Positions 9,016 through 17,739 of a DNA stretch of 64,000 bases are shown here, in pieces (the stretch's first letter is position 1; each line of letters opens with the position of its first letter). The notes below the pieces were generated by a model that was not told the DNA's origin, searched no databases, and saw only the letters and a list, made by a program, of their open reading frames with translations. Source of the stretch: Robertmurraya sp047302285 (GTDB lineage Bacteria; Bacillota; Bacilli; Bacillales; Cytobacillaceae); contig NZ_CP154845.1 in NCBI RefSeq assembly GCF_047302285.1, positions 682,001-746,000 of the forward strand. The letters run 5' to 3'. The translations under genes were made by a program, and so were the position numbers.

Positions 9016-11892
9016 ATGGCAATGGAGAAATTAGTTGTAAAAGGAGCTCGGGCCCATAATTTAAAAAACATTGATGTCACCATCCCGAGAGACAAGCTTG
9101 TTGTACTGACAGGACTTTCTGGTTCAGGAAAGTCCTCTCTCGCTTTTGACACGATCTATGCAGAAGGGCAACGTCGCTATGTCGAATCATTGTCTGCGTA
9201 TGCGCGACAATTTTTAGGACAAATGGATAAGCCGGATGTGGACACGATTGAAGGGTTATCACCGGCGATCTCAATTGACCAAAAAACAACGAGTCGAAAT
9301 CCTCGTTCCACCGTTGGAACGGTAACAGAAATTTACGATTACTTACGATTGTTGTTCGCAAGGGTTGGAAGACCAACCTGTCCGACCCACGGAATTGAAA
9401 TTACTTCACAAACGATTGAACAAATGGTCGATCGGGTAATGGAATACCCAGAGCGCACAAAGTTACAAGTGCTCGCTCCAGTTATTTCTGGTCGTAAAGG
9501 TAGCCATGTCAAAGTGTTAGAAGATATTAAAAAGCAAGGTTATGTTCGCGTACGTATTGATGGTGAAATGCATGATCTCGGCGAAGAAATTGACCTTGAT
9601 AAAAATAAAAAACACTCAATCGAAGTCGTCATTGACCGGATTGTCGTCAAAGAAGGAGTAAGCTCTCGTCTAGCCGATTCATTGGAATCCGCTTTGAAGC
9701 TTGGCGATGGTAAGGTCCTTATTGATGTGATCGGGGAAGAGGAATTGTTATTCAGTGAACATCATGCATGTCCACACTGTGGTTTTTCAATTGGTGAGTT
9801 AGAACCAAGAATGTTTTCTTTTAACAGTCCCTTTGGAGCTTGTCCTGATTGTGACGGATTAGGCTCAAAGCTTGAAGTTGATAAAGAATTGATTATTCCA
9901 AATTGGGATCTTACGTTAAAACAGGGTGCGATTGCTCCTTGGGAACCAGTCAGTTCTCAATATTATCCGCAATTACTTGAGGCAGTTTGTAATCATTTCG
10001 GAATTGATATGAATACACCGGTGAAGGATTTACCAGATCATGAGATCGAGAAAATTCTTTACGGTTCAGAAAAGGATAGGGTCTACTTCCGTTATGAGAA
10101 CGACTTCGGACAAATTCGCGAGAACTACATCCAATTTGAGGGTGTGATCGGAAATGTCGAACGCCGTTATAAAGAGACAAGCTCTGATTATATTCGGGAG
10201 CAGATGGAAAAATATATGGCGGAACAGCCATGTCCTACTTGTAAGGGCAAGAGACTGAAGAAAGAAAGCTTAGCGGTCCTCATTGATGGGGAAAACATTG
10301 CCTATGTGACATCGCTATCTATTCGAGAAGCTTTTGATAAAATGGATGGCATCACTCTTACTGAAAAAGAAAAGCAGATTGCCAACGCGATTTTTCGAGA
10401 AATTCGGGAAAGACTCGGCTTCCTCGTCAATGTTGGTCTCGATTATTTAACCCTAAATCGGGCAGCTGGAACATTATCTGGAGGAGAAGCACAGCGGATT
10501 CGTTTGGCGACCCAAATTGGTTCTCGATTAACAGGCGTTCTCTACATATTAGACGAGCCATCTATTGGGCTCCACCAAAGGGATAATGATCGTCTCATCG
10601 GAACCCTTAAAAATATGCGAGATATCGGCAACACACTTATTGTCGTTGAACATGATGAAGATACGATGTTAGCTGCTGATTACTTAATTGATATTGGACC
10701 AGGAGCAGGAGTACATGGGGGAGAAGTTGTCTCCGCCGGAACACCCCAAGAAGTGATGGAAGATCCGAATTCGCTCACAGGTCAATATCTATCGGGTAAA
10801 AAGTTCATCCCACTTCCGATCGAACGGAAAAAGGATGATGGACGTTTCCTTGAAATTAAGGGAGCGAAGGAAAATAATCTCAAAAACGTCAGTGTTAAAT
10901 TCCCGCTAGGTATGTTTGTTGCCGTTACAGGAGTTTCAGGTTCAGGAAAAAGTACGCTCGTAAATGAAATTTTGCATAAAGCGTTAGCGCAAAAGTTAAA
11001 TCGAGCAAAAACAAGACCAGGGCAGCATAAAGAGATTAAGGGAATGGAGCATTTAGATAAAGTTATCGATATTGATCAATCACCAATTGGTCGAACGCCG
11101 CGTTCAAACCCGGCTACCTATACAGGTGTGTTCGATGATATCCGTGATCTCTTTGCGGCCACAAATGAAGCAAAGGTTCGCGGTTATAAAAAGGGACGCT
11201 TTAGTTTTAACGTAAAAGGTGGTCGTTGTGAAGCGTGTCGTGGTGATGGAATTATTAAAATTGAGATGCATTTCCTTCCTGATGTATACGTACCATGCGA
11301 AGTGTGTCATGGAAAACGTTATAATCGGGAAACGTTAGAAGTGAAATACAAAGGGAAAAGTATTTCCGATATTTTAGAAATGACCGTCGAGGACTCACTC
11401 GAATTTTTCGAAAATATCCCTAAGATTCAGCGTAAAATGCAGACCATTTATGATGTCGGCCTTGGTTATATTAAGCTTGGGCAACCGGCTACGACGTTGT
11501 CAGGTGGAGAGGCTCAGCGGGTGAAGTTGGCATCGGAACTTCATCGTCGTTCCACTGGTCGTTCTCTTTATATTCTCGATGAGCCAACGACAGGACTACA
11601 TGTCGATGATATTTCAAGACTTTTAGTTGTCCTGCAAAGGCTTGTTGAAAATGGAGATACTGTTCTAGTGATTGAGCATAATTTAGATGTGATTAAAGCA
11701 GCGGATTATCTTGTGGATTTAGGTCCTGAAGGGGGGGACAAGGGAGGCACGATTGTTGCTACGGGAACACCAGAGAAAATAGCAGCAACTCCTGAATCTC
11801 ATACTGGAAAGTACTTAAAGCCAATTCTTGAGCGTGATCGTCAAAGAATGCAAGATCTTATCCAAGAAAAAGAAGAAAGCGTCGTAAATTAA
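9016..11892 (+). CDS. uvrA: UvrABC system protein A (excinuclease ATPase)
   Basis: A 958-residue UvrA, the ABC-type ATPase that first recognises DNA lesions and hands them to UvrB. Two ABC modules are visible: Walker A GLSGSGKSS near residue 33 and GVSGSGKST near 642, each with an ABC signature (LSGGEAQR) and Walker B (ILDEPS, ILDEPT). Zinc-binding cysteine groups CPHCGF/CPDCDG, CPTCKG and CEACRGDG/CEVCHG are intact. Eight nucleotides follow uvrB, so the two are co-transcribed. Length and sequence closely match B. subtilis UvrA. Confidence 0.98.
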   Translation: MAMEKLVVKGARAHNLKNIDVTIPRDKLVVLTGLSGSGKSSLAFDTIYAEGQRRYVESLSAYARQFLGQMDKPDVDTIEGLSPAISIDQKTTSRNPRSTVGTVTEIYDYLRLLFARVGRPTCPTHGIEITSQTIEQMVDRVMEYPERTKLQVLAPVISGRKGSHVKVLEDIKKQGYVRVRIDGEMHDLGEEIDLDKNKKHSIEVVIDRIVVKEGVSSRLADSLESALKLGDGKVLIDVIGEEELLFSEHHACPHCGFSIGELEPRMFSFNSPFGACPDCDGLGSKLEVDKELIIPNWDLTLKQGAIAPWEPVSSQYYPQLLEAVCNHFGIDMNTPVKDLPDHEIEKILYGSEKDRVYFRYENDFGQIRENYIQFEGVIGNVERRYKETSSDYIREQMEKYMAEQPCPTCKGKRLKKESLAVLIDGENIAYVTSLSIREAFDKMDGITLTEKEKQIANAIFREIRERLGFLVNVGLDYLTLNRAAGTLSGGEAQRIRLATQIGSRLTGVLYILDEPSIGLHQRDNDRLIGTLKNMRDIGNTLIVVEHDEDTMLAADYLIDIGPGAGVHGGEVVSAGTPQEVMEDPNSLTGQYLSGKKFIPLPIERKKDDGRFLEIKGAKENNLKNVSVKFPLGMFVAVTGVSGSGKSTLVNEILHKALAQKLNRAKTRPGQHKEIKGMEHLDKVIDIDQSPIGRTPRSNPATYTGVFDDIRDLFAATNEAKVRGYKKGRFSFNVKGGRCEACRGDGIIKIEMHFLPDVYVPCEVCHGKRYNRETLEVKYKGKSISDILEMTVEDSLEFFENIPKIQRKMQTIYDVGLGYIKLGQPATTLSGGEAQRVKLASELHRRSTGRSLYILDEPTTGLHVDDISRLLVVLQRLVENGDTVLVIEHNLDVIKAADYLVDLGPEGGDKGGTIVATGTPEKIAATPESHTGKYLKPILERDRQRMQDLIQEKEESVVN

Positions 11893-11917
11893 CTCCCCAA
11901 GTTAGGGGAGTTTTTTT
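11892..11917 (+). terminator. Terminator of the uvrBA operon
   Basis: ACTCCCC, 6-nt loop, GGGGAGT and a run of T. The stem begins at the last base of the uvrA stop codon. Confidence 0.92.
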
Positions 11918-12050
11918 ATGCTAGCAACGAGATAGCACATTAATAGCATAATACTAGCAAAGAGCTAGCACTTAAAATAGTAAAAAATGTAATCTTTATC
12001 ACTGTATAAATTTGTCTAGTTTACTATATTTAGACTGGGAGGTGATCAGG

Positions 12051-12227
12051 ATGAAAGTAAATTATCCAGTGAAGGAAGAGACAGACATTAAGGAAATTAA
12101 AGTAATGTTAAAGCCATTCGGTGGAAGATGTGCCAAATTCGTCGAAGGTAACCTCGAATACCAAATTAAAGAAGAGAAAGAAGACGAAGCTTATATCCTT
12201 TTAAGAGAAAAAGGGATCGTCGAGTAA
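12051..12227 (+). CDS. Small protein of unknown function (58 residues)
   Basis: A 58-residue, highly charged, soluble protein rich in Lys and Glu, without membrane segment or known motif. Start ATG 12051 is chosen because GGAGGTGATC precedes it at good spacing; the longer reading from 12012 lacks a ribosome site. A clear terminator follows directly, so it is a monocistronic unit. I do not recognise the family. Confidence 0.65.
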   Translation: MKVNYPVKEETDIKEIKVMLKPFGGRCAKFVEGNLEYQIKEEKEDEAYILLREKGIVE

Positions 12228-12257
12228 AGTCAGGTCATGCGGCCTGGCTTTTTTTTT
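12227..12257 (+). terminator. Terminator after the 58-residue gene
   Basis: AAGTCAGG (12227-12234) pairs with CCTGGCTT (12243-12250) with one G-U pair, followed by T. Confidence 0.85.
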
Positions 12258-12421
12258 GTATTTTTTACAAAAACCTCCCCTAAATGTCAAGCCGCAATTG
12301 AACATTTTGTTACAGGTTCCCACTTACATTAATTACATAACAGTATCAAAAGTTTCTTATCTAATCTGCTAGAGCAAAGAAAAATATAATTATATTTAGT
12401 TAACGGATAGGAGGCTTGGCA

Positions 12422-13312
12422 ATGGAGTTAAGACAATTAGAGTACTTTGTTGAAGTTGGTAGACTAAAAAGTTTTACACATGCTGCTGAATCATTGCATG
12501 TATCGCAGCCGTCCATTTCGAATTCTGTTCATAAATTAGAGCTTGAATTGGGGGTGAAGTTATTAGAGAGAACGACTAAAAGTGTAGCACTTACTCCTAA
12601 AGGTGATATATTCTTAACTCGAATTATTGACATACTTTCAAACATTGATGATATAAAGAATGAAATAACCGATTCAGATAATCGGGCTGTAAAAATTGGA
12701 CTTCCTCCGATGATTGGGGCGCAAATGTTCCCAAATATATATAAGGAATTCAAAAAGAATAATCCGGTTATAGAATTTGATGTAATAGAAAAAGGGTCAG
12801 TAGCCATTAGAAATCTGATTGAGAATGATGCTCTGGAGATGGGATTCATTATCCTCCCTGAATACTCTGAAAAATTAGAAATGATGCCATTGGTTCAGGA
12901 TCAACTGGTTATATGTATGCCAAGAAATCATCTTCTTCGAAGAAAAAAGAGTCTTCAATGCAGCGATCTGATCAATGAGAAATTTATCATTTTAACTGAG
13001 GAATTTGTTCACCACAACATTTTCTTGAACCGATGCTTTTCTTCTGAAGTGGAACCAAATGTCATTTTTACTTCAGATAAAGTAGAAACCGTTAAGGCTA
13101 TGGTTGCAAAAGGCTTGGGTTTATCATTATTAATGAATGTTTTTGTGAAAGAACATCAAGAAATTATTGCTGTGCCACTTAAAGAGCGAATAAACATAAA
13201 TATAGGCTTAGCTTGGAAAAAAGGAAAAGTTTTATCAAGTGATTGTAAAAAGGTCATTGAGTTTATCAGTGATTATTATCATGAAGAATTGAAGAGTAAA
13301 GTTTTGAAATAA
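12422..13312 (+). CDS. LysR family transcriptional regulator
   Basis: A 296-residue LysR-type regulator. The N-terminal winged helix-turn-helix (about 1-60) shows the family pattern ELRQLEYFVEV...FTHAAESLHVSQPSISNSV; a LysR substrate-binding domain spans about 90-290. Start ATG 12422 has AGGAGG with a 7-nt spacer; the in-frame TTG 12416 is only 1 nt from it. No divergently transcribed gene, the usual LysR target, is adjacent, so target and effector are unknown. A terminator follows. Confidence 0.9.
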   Translation: MELRQLEYFVEVGRLKSFTHAAESLHVSQPSISNSVHKLELELGVKLLERTTKSVALTPKGDIFLTRIIDILSNIDDIKNEITDSDNRAVKIGLPPMIGAQMFPNIYKEFKKNNPVIEFDVIEKGSVAIRNLIENDALEMGFIILPEYSEKLEMMPLVQDQLVICMPRNHLLRRKKSLQCSDLINEKFIILTEEFVHHNIFLNRCFSSEVEPNVIFTSDKVETVKAMVAKGLGLSLLMNVFVKEHQEIIAVPLKERININIGLAWKKGKVLSSDCKKVIEFISDYYHEELKSKVLK

Positions 13313-13314
13313 AT

Positions 13315-13361
13315 ACAGTTATTGTAAGAAAGTTGAAAGATTACTATAATTGTCTTTTTTT
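13315..13361 (+). terminator. Terminator after the LysR gene
   Basis: ACAGTTATTGTAA (13315-13327) pairs with TTACTATAATTGT (13341-13353) with one mismatch, then C and seven T. Confidence 0.75.
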
Positions 13362-13371
13362 AAGTTCAACT

Positions 13372-13389
13372 TTGTGAAATGTTTCACTT
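13372..13389. promoter_or_regulatory. Rex- or Fnr-like palindrome
   Basis: TTGTGAAATGTTTCACTT matches the Rex operator TTGTGAA-N4-TTCACAA except at the last two bases, and also resembles the Fnr/Crp site TGTGA-N6-TCACA. It lies immediately upstream of, and touches, a TATAAT at 13389-13394, a position that would suit repression. Which protein binds cannot be settled from sequence. Confidence 0.5.
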
Positions 13390-13394
13390 ATAAT
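13389..13394 (+). promoter_or_regulatory. -10 element before the zinc-ribbon gene
   Basis: Consensus TATAAT with a weak -35 (TTCAAC, 13365-13370, 18-bp spacer). The start codon is about 77 nt downstream. Confidence 0.45.
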
Positions 13395-13470
13395 TAAATT
13401 ATATAAACAAATAATCATAGCTTATAACTTAAGTACCTGATAATTTCTCTAAAGATAGGAGGCGATAACC

Positions 13471-13653
13471 TTGAAATCATCTTGTTGTAAAGCAGAATTA
13501 CTCAAAAGTAGTAGGACAGATCTTTTTCATGGATCGGATGATGAATATGAACTAAGAGTACCAGTTTTAACATGTAGTAAGTGTGGTCATCAAGAAATGC
13601 TAGTGTTTAGTGGAGAGAAATTAGTCAATAAAACAACGAATATTGCAAGTTAA
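13471..13653 (+). CDS. Small zinc-ribbon protein (60 residues)
   Basis: A 60-residue protein with CC at residues 5-6 and a CSKCGH motif at about 34-39, a likely single zinc ribbon resembling YgiT-type fingers. Start is TTG 13471, preceded by AGGAGG with an 8-nt spacer. It has its own promoter with a Rex/Fnr-like palindrome, hinting at redox or oxygen control (inference). Function unknown. Confidence 0.65.
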   Translation: MKSSCCKAELLKSSRTDLFHGSDDEYELRVPVLTCSKCGHQEMLVFSGEKLVNKTTNIAS

Positions 13654-13732
13654 AAAAGCTTTGAACAAGCAGAATAGAGAGCAAAATAGGCAGAATGTGA
13701 AGGATTTCAAAGGAAAAGAACTTTTGAATAAT

Positions 13733-13765
13733 GGCTTCAGATTTTCTTGTCTGAAGCCTTTTCTT
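13733..13765 (+). terminator. Terminator after the zinc-ribbon gene
   Basis: GGCTTCAGA (13733-13741), 8-nt loop, TCTGAAGCC (13750-13758), then TTTTCTT. Confidence 0.88.
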
Positions 13766-13822
13766 GTGCTTTAGGAAATTATAGACTTCGCGGTTGTGTA
13801 TAACTTTGTTACGAAGTGTATC

Positions 13823-13980
13823 TACGTCTAGCGCAAGCAGCCATAGCCTAACAAACTTCAGGTCCCCTCCCTACGATAAGTCAACCAAGAATTGCTATCG
13901 CAATTCAGGTTTCCTATATCGAAAGAACAGGCCCTTCCAGTTATGTACGGCGATGTTCAAGGCGCTTGCGCTTTTGTTCT
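13823..13980. repeat. Dispersed intergenic element (TCTAGCGC type), long copy
   Basis: About 158 bp with 8-bp terminal inverted repeats, GCGCAAGC (13831-13838) and GCTTGCGC (13964-13971), containing AAACTTCAGGT and ending GTTCAAGGCGCTTGCGCTTTT. A shortened copy with the same blocks is at 34149-34236. Long open frames through it look accidental. The stretch 13654-14101 otherwise holds only the terminator upstream. Confidence 0.7.
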
Positions 13981-14101
13981 TTTATGGGGGAAATAACTAT
14001 AATGTTCAGTATTTGCACTTATATAACTTCATTTTTGTTCTAAACATTATGTTATTCTATGGCTAGAAATTCACTATAGCAAAAATAAAGAAGGTGCCCC
14101 C

Positions 14102-15721
14102 ATGAAATGGAAAAAAATAAAGCTGAAATACATGGTAATTCTTCTTGTGAGTATTGTCGTTAGTTTCTCTATTTTGATCACTGGTTATTTCATTAACCGA
14201 ACTGTATCAGAGCGAATTGTGACCAGTCAGGAAGAGAAGGCTTTTAACGTTTCTAGAATTGTAGCGCTAACTCCTAGCATTATAGATGCATTGAATGATA
14301 AAGAAAATGAAGCATCCATTCAAGAATTAACGAAGAAAATGCAGACATCCACAAATGTTGAATTCGTCGTAGTGATGGATATGAATGGCATAAGAAAATC
14401 TCATCCTGATCCGAGTAAAATCGGAGAAAAATTCGTCGGTGGAGATGAAAAAGATGTCCTCAAAGGGAAAGAATATTCTTCCGTATCTGAAGGGACACTT
14501 GGAAAATCACTAAGGGCTTTTACGCCAATTTTTAATGAAAGTAACAAGCAAATTGGGGCTGTTTCAGTTGGGATTTCTCTAAACCGGATTGAATTAGTGT
14601 TAAGTATATTACGTGAAAATATATTTATGGGAATTGGAGTTGGAATCATTTTCGGAGCAATCTGTGCCATCTTCTTATCCTTCTTAATAAAAAGAGTTTT
14701 ACTTGGCTTAGAGCCACCTGAAATTGCCATGATTTTGAATGAAAGACAAGCACTCATTGAATCTGTTCACGAAGGAATTATTGCGGTAGATAAGGATGGA
14801 TTTATAACACTTGTGAATAAGTCTGCCATGAAATTACTTGGGAAATCGAGTATGAATCAAGAGCTAATCGGCAAAAATATAGACTCTTTATCAATACATT
14901 TGAAGTTAAATTTAGCTCTCAAAACGGGTAAGCCTTATTTAGATCAAGAACAGGTTGTTAATGGAACAGAGGTAATGAGTAATACAGTACCAATTTTCGT
15001 ACATGGTGAGATTGTCGGTGCTGTCAATACGTTGAGAGATAAAAGTGAAATAAAGCATCTTGCTGAAAAACTGACAGGGGTGCAATTATATGCTGATGCT
15101 TTAAGGGCTCAATCGCACGAATACATGAATCAGCTTCATTGTATCCTTGGTTTGATTCACTTAAAGGAATACCGAGAGTTAGAAAAATTCATTGAAAAAA
15201 CGGTAGAAGATACTCAAAATGATATTAGCAGTATTACAAAAAAACTAAAGGATCCTGCACTAGTAGGTTTTCTACTCGGGAAATTAAGTCATGCAAGAGA
15301 AGTAGGAATTGAGTTTAAGCTGACCATTAATCACGACTTTCCTCAATGGAGTGACCCGAAGTTTTCCCATGACTTAATCACGATCATTGGAAATTTAATT
15401 GATAATGCGATCGATGCCGCACAGAAGAGCGAAAATAGGAAAGTAGCTCTCAAATTAGAATTCCATAGTAAGGAATTAGTCATAGAAATGAGAGATTTCG
15501 GAAAAGGGATACCAGAAGAACATCAACCCATGCTTTTTGAAAAAGGATTTTCAACAAAGGGAGAAAATCGAGGTTATGGACTTTTCTTATTGAAGCAGAC
15601 CGTAGAAAGGTTAAAGGGGACAATACAGCTATCCAGTTCGAGCAAAGAGGGTACGATATTTACCATAAAAATATCTTGTCAAAGTGAAGGTGAAAACTAT
15701 GATTCAAGTATTGATCGTTGA
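14102..15721 (+). CDS. CitA/DcuS-type sensor histidine kinase
   Basis: A 539-residue membrane kinase of the family sensing citrate, malate or C4-dicarboxylates. TM1 about 10-28, extracytoplasmic PASC/Cache sensor about 35-165, TM2 about 175-197, cytoplasmic PAS about 215-320, then a SpoOB-type dimerisation helix with phosphoacceptor His near 339 (AQSHEYMNQLH) and an HATPase domain with N-box GNLIDNAIDAA and G-boxes DFGKGIP and GYGLFL. Start ATG 14102 follows AAGAAGGTG. The next gene overlaps by 23 nt and is its response regulator. No dicarboxylate transporter is adjacent, unlike dctSR-dctP or citST-citM, so the ligand is unknown. Confidence 0.92.
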   Translation: MKWKKIKLKYMVILLVSIVVSFSILITGYFINRTVSERIVTSQEEKAFNVSRIVALTPSIIDALNDKENEASIQELTKKMQTSTNVEFVVVMDMNGIRKSHPDPSKIGEKFVGGDEKDVLKGKEYSSVSEGTLGKSLRAFTPIFNESNKQIGAVSVGISLNRIELVLSILRENIFMGIGVGIIFGAICAIFLSFLIKRVLLGLEPPEIAMILNERQALIESVHEGIIAVDKDGFITLVNKSAMKLLGKSSMNQELIGKNIDSLSIHLKLNLALKTGKPYLDQEQVVNGTEVMSNTVPIFVHGEIVGAVNTLRDKSEIKHLAEKLTGVQLYADALRAQSHEYMNQLHCILGLIHLKEYRELEKFIEKTVEDTQNDISSITKKLKDPALVGFLLGKLSHAREVGIEFKLTINHDFPQWSDPKFSHDLITIIGNLIDNAIDAAQKSENRKVALKLEFHSKELVIEMRDFGKGIPEEHQPMLFEKGFSTKGENRGYGLFLLKQTVERLKGTIQLSSSSKEGTIFTIKISCQSEGENYDSSIDR

Positions 15722-16415
15722 AGATGATCCAATGGTGGCAGAACTAAATAAACGCTATGTGGAAAGTTTAGATGGGTTTACAGCAATGGCGATCGCCCAT
15801 TCGGTAAAGGATGCAAAAGAAATTCTCAAGACAACGGAGATCGAGCTCATCTTGTTAGATGTGTACATGCCAGGAGACAACGGCCTGACCCTATTACCTT
15901 ATATTCGAGATTTAGAGTTAAGTATCGACGTCATTTTGATTACAGCAGCTTCTGATATTGAAACGATTCAAAATGCATTGAGATTTGGCACGATTGATTA
16001 CTTAATTAAGCCTTTTACTTTTGCTAGATTAAAAGAAGCCCTTATTTCTTATCAGCAAAAGCTGGAGTTTTTAGAGTATCATCCTCATCAAATTAATCAA
16101 CAAGAACTAGATGATCGGTTGTTACAAAAAGAGAGAATGACAACATCACACCAGCTTCAGCTTCCAAAGGGTTTAACGAAAAACACCATGAATTTAGTGT
16201 GGGACGAACTGAAAAAGATTGGCGAAAATGAGTTTTCAACGGCCGATATTGCGAAAAGCACAGGCATTTCGAGAGTGTCGATCCGCAAATATTTAAACTT
16301 TCTCGAAGAAATCGGAGTCTTAGAAACGCGAGTATCCTACGGAACAATCGGTCGCCCGATCAGTCAGTATGTGTTTAATAAGCGGAATAGCAATGTTCTT
16401 TTGGAGTATCTATAA
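15699..16415 (+). CDS. CitB/DctR-type response regulator
   Basis: A 238-residue partner of the preceding kinase. The receiver domain (1-120) has the acidic pair at 9-10, phosphoacceptor Asp54 (LLDVYMPG) and a conserved Lys in LIKPF. The C-terminal half carries a helix-turn-helix (about 185-220: FSTADIAKSTGISRVSIRKY) typical of CitT/DctR/MalR. Start: ATG 15699 has AAGGTGA just upstream and gives the family start MIQVLIVEDD; GTG 15684 is less likely. Likely activates a carboxylate transporter elsewhere (inference). Confidence 0.92.
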   Translation: MIQVLIVEDDPMVAELNKRYVESLDGFTAMAIAHSVKDAKEILKTTEIELILLDVYMPGDNGLTLLPYIRDLELSIDVILITAASDIETIQNALRFGTIDYLIKPFTFARLKEALISYQQKLEFLEYHPHQINQQELDDRLLQKERMTTSHQLQLPKGLTKNTMNLVWDELKKIGENEFSTADIAKSTGISRVSIRKYLNFLEEIGVLETRVSYGTIGRPISQYVFNKRNSNVLLEYL

Positions 16416-16426
16416 TTTTTTGGAGT

Positions 16427-16457
16427 TCCCTGCAGGTATTGGCTTGCAGGGATTTTT
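16427..16457 (+). terminator. Terminator of the two-component operon
   Basis: TCCCTGCA, 10-nt loop, TGCAGGGA and five T. Confidence 0.9.
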
Positions 16458-16609
16458 ATATTATGTAATGGAAAAATGAAACCTTCAACTTGGTCCTAAC
16501 GTACAAATAGGAGAGGGAAATTTGTCATTCTAATATGAAATTTTAATAAGGATATTAATGATTTAAATAAATAAAATAAATTGAGATGAAGAAATGAGGA
16601 GGATTTACG

Positions 16610-17713
16610 ATGCAAGAAGAACGAAAACGAATTTTGAACATGGTGCAAGAGGGAAAGTTAACCGTTAATGAAGCGTTGGTATTATTAGAAGGGCTTGATG
16701 CAGCAGAAAGCAAACAGAAGAGCAAAGAGGAACTATTTGGTGAACTGTCAACGTCTGTGAAATTTGAAGAGGCGAAGAAGGAAGATTCTTTTTCAAGTCA
16801 AAAACATCATTCGACAAAGGATAAAATTTTTGAATTTGTTGATACAGCGATTCAAAAGATTAAGGATTTTGATTTGGACTTGAATTTCGGAAGCTCTGTT
16901 GATATCTCTCATATTTTCCAACAAGGGGATGTATATTTAAGAGAGGTGGACGTGGACTTAGCGAACGGTTCCGTGAAGATTGTGCCTTGGGAGCAGCAGG
17001 ATGTTCGGGTCGAGTGTGAGGCAAAAGTGTATCGAGTTGATACCCAGGATGAGGCACGAAACACTTTTCTAAAAGATGTGATCTTTGCGATTGAAGGGCA
17101 AAAGCTCCGATTTGCATCGCAACAAAAGTGGATGAAAATCCATGCCACACTTTACATTCCACAGGCGCAGTATGAAAATATAAAAGTGAGAATGTTTAAT
17201 GGCTCGATTGAAAGTGAAAACTTACAAGTAGAAAAGTATAATGTGAAAACTGCGAACGGAAAAATCAATATGTCTAACTTAACAAGTAAGTATGTTGATG
17301 CGGAAACAGCAAATGGGCAAATTGAAGTTCGTAATGGTAAAATAGAGGATCTAGAGGCAGAAACGATTAATGGGGCAATTAAAGTGGATGGAAGCTACAA
17401 AAGATTAGAGCTTCAGTCCTTTAATGGAAATATTAATTGTACGGTTAATGATGCTAGCTGTGAGCGAATCGAAGTAAAAGTGACAACAGGTGGGATTAAA
17501 CTGTATCTACCAGAAGCAGCAGCTGTCGCTGGTGAATTGAAAACTAATCTTGGTAATTTCAATGTCGATTATACAGGGATTCAAATTATTGAGGATAAAA
17601 GTGAAGTTGTCCAAAAACAGCTTCGTTTCGAACCAAGTTCTCCAAGTGATCATGTCACAAGAGTGGATGCAGATACGAAAACTGGTTCTGTAACAATTAA
17701 ACGGGTGAAGTAG
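16610..17713 (+). CDS. yvlB: YvlB family protein (SHOCT-like plus DUF4097 beta-helix)
   Basis: A 367-residue protein. The N-terminal 35 residues form a SHOCT-like helical motif (MVQEGKLTVNEALVLLEGL), followed by a charged linker and, from about 105, a DUF4097 repeat-rich beta domain with recurring NG(S/K)I/NGxI turns (residues about 195-275). No signal peptide or membrane segment. B. subtilis YvlB is a homologue, linked to cell-envelope stress; its mechanism is unknown. Start ATG 16610 follows GAGGAGG. yvlD follows by 26 nt; yvlC, a PspC protein placed between them in B. subtilis, is absent. Confidence 0.88.
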   Translation: MQEERKRILNMVQEGKLTVNEALVLLEGLDAAESKQKSKEELFGELSTSVKFEEAKKEDSFSSQKHHSTKDKIFEFVDTAIQKIKDFDLDLNFGSSVDISHIFQQGDVYLREVDVDLANGSVKIVPWEQQDVRVECEAKVYRVDTQDEARNTFLKDVIFAIEGQKLRFASQQKWMKIHATLYIPQAQYENIKVRMFNGSIESENLQVEKYNVKTANGKINMSNLTSKYVDAETANGQIEVRNGKIEDLEAETINGAIKVDGSYKRLELQSFNGNINCTVNDASCERIEVKVTTGGIKLYLPEAAAVAGELKTNLGNFNVDYTGIQIIEDKSEVVQKQLRFEPSSPSDHVTRVDADTKTGSVTIKRVK

Positions 17714-17739
17714 TAAATCGTATTTAAAGGATGTTGAAT

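Noticed and set aside
13794..14066. 90-codon plus-strand frame before the CitA-type kinase
   Set aside because: It runs through the dispersed TCTAGCGC element, lacks a ribosome site and has an unnatural composition.
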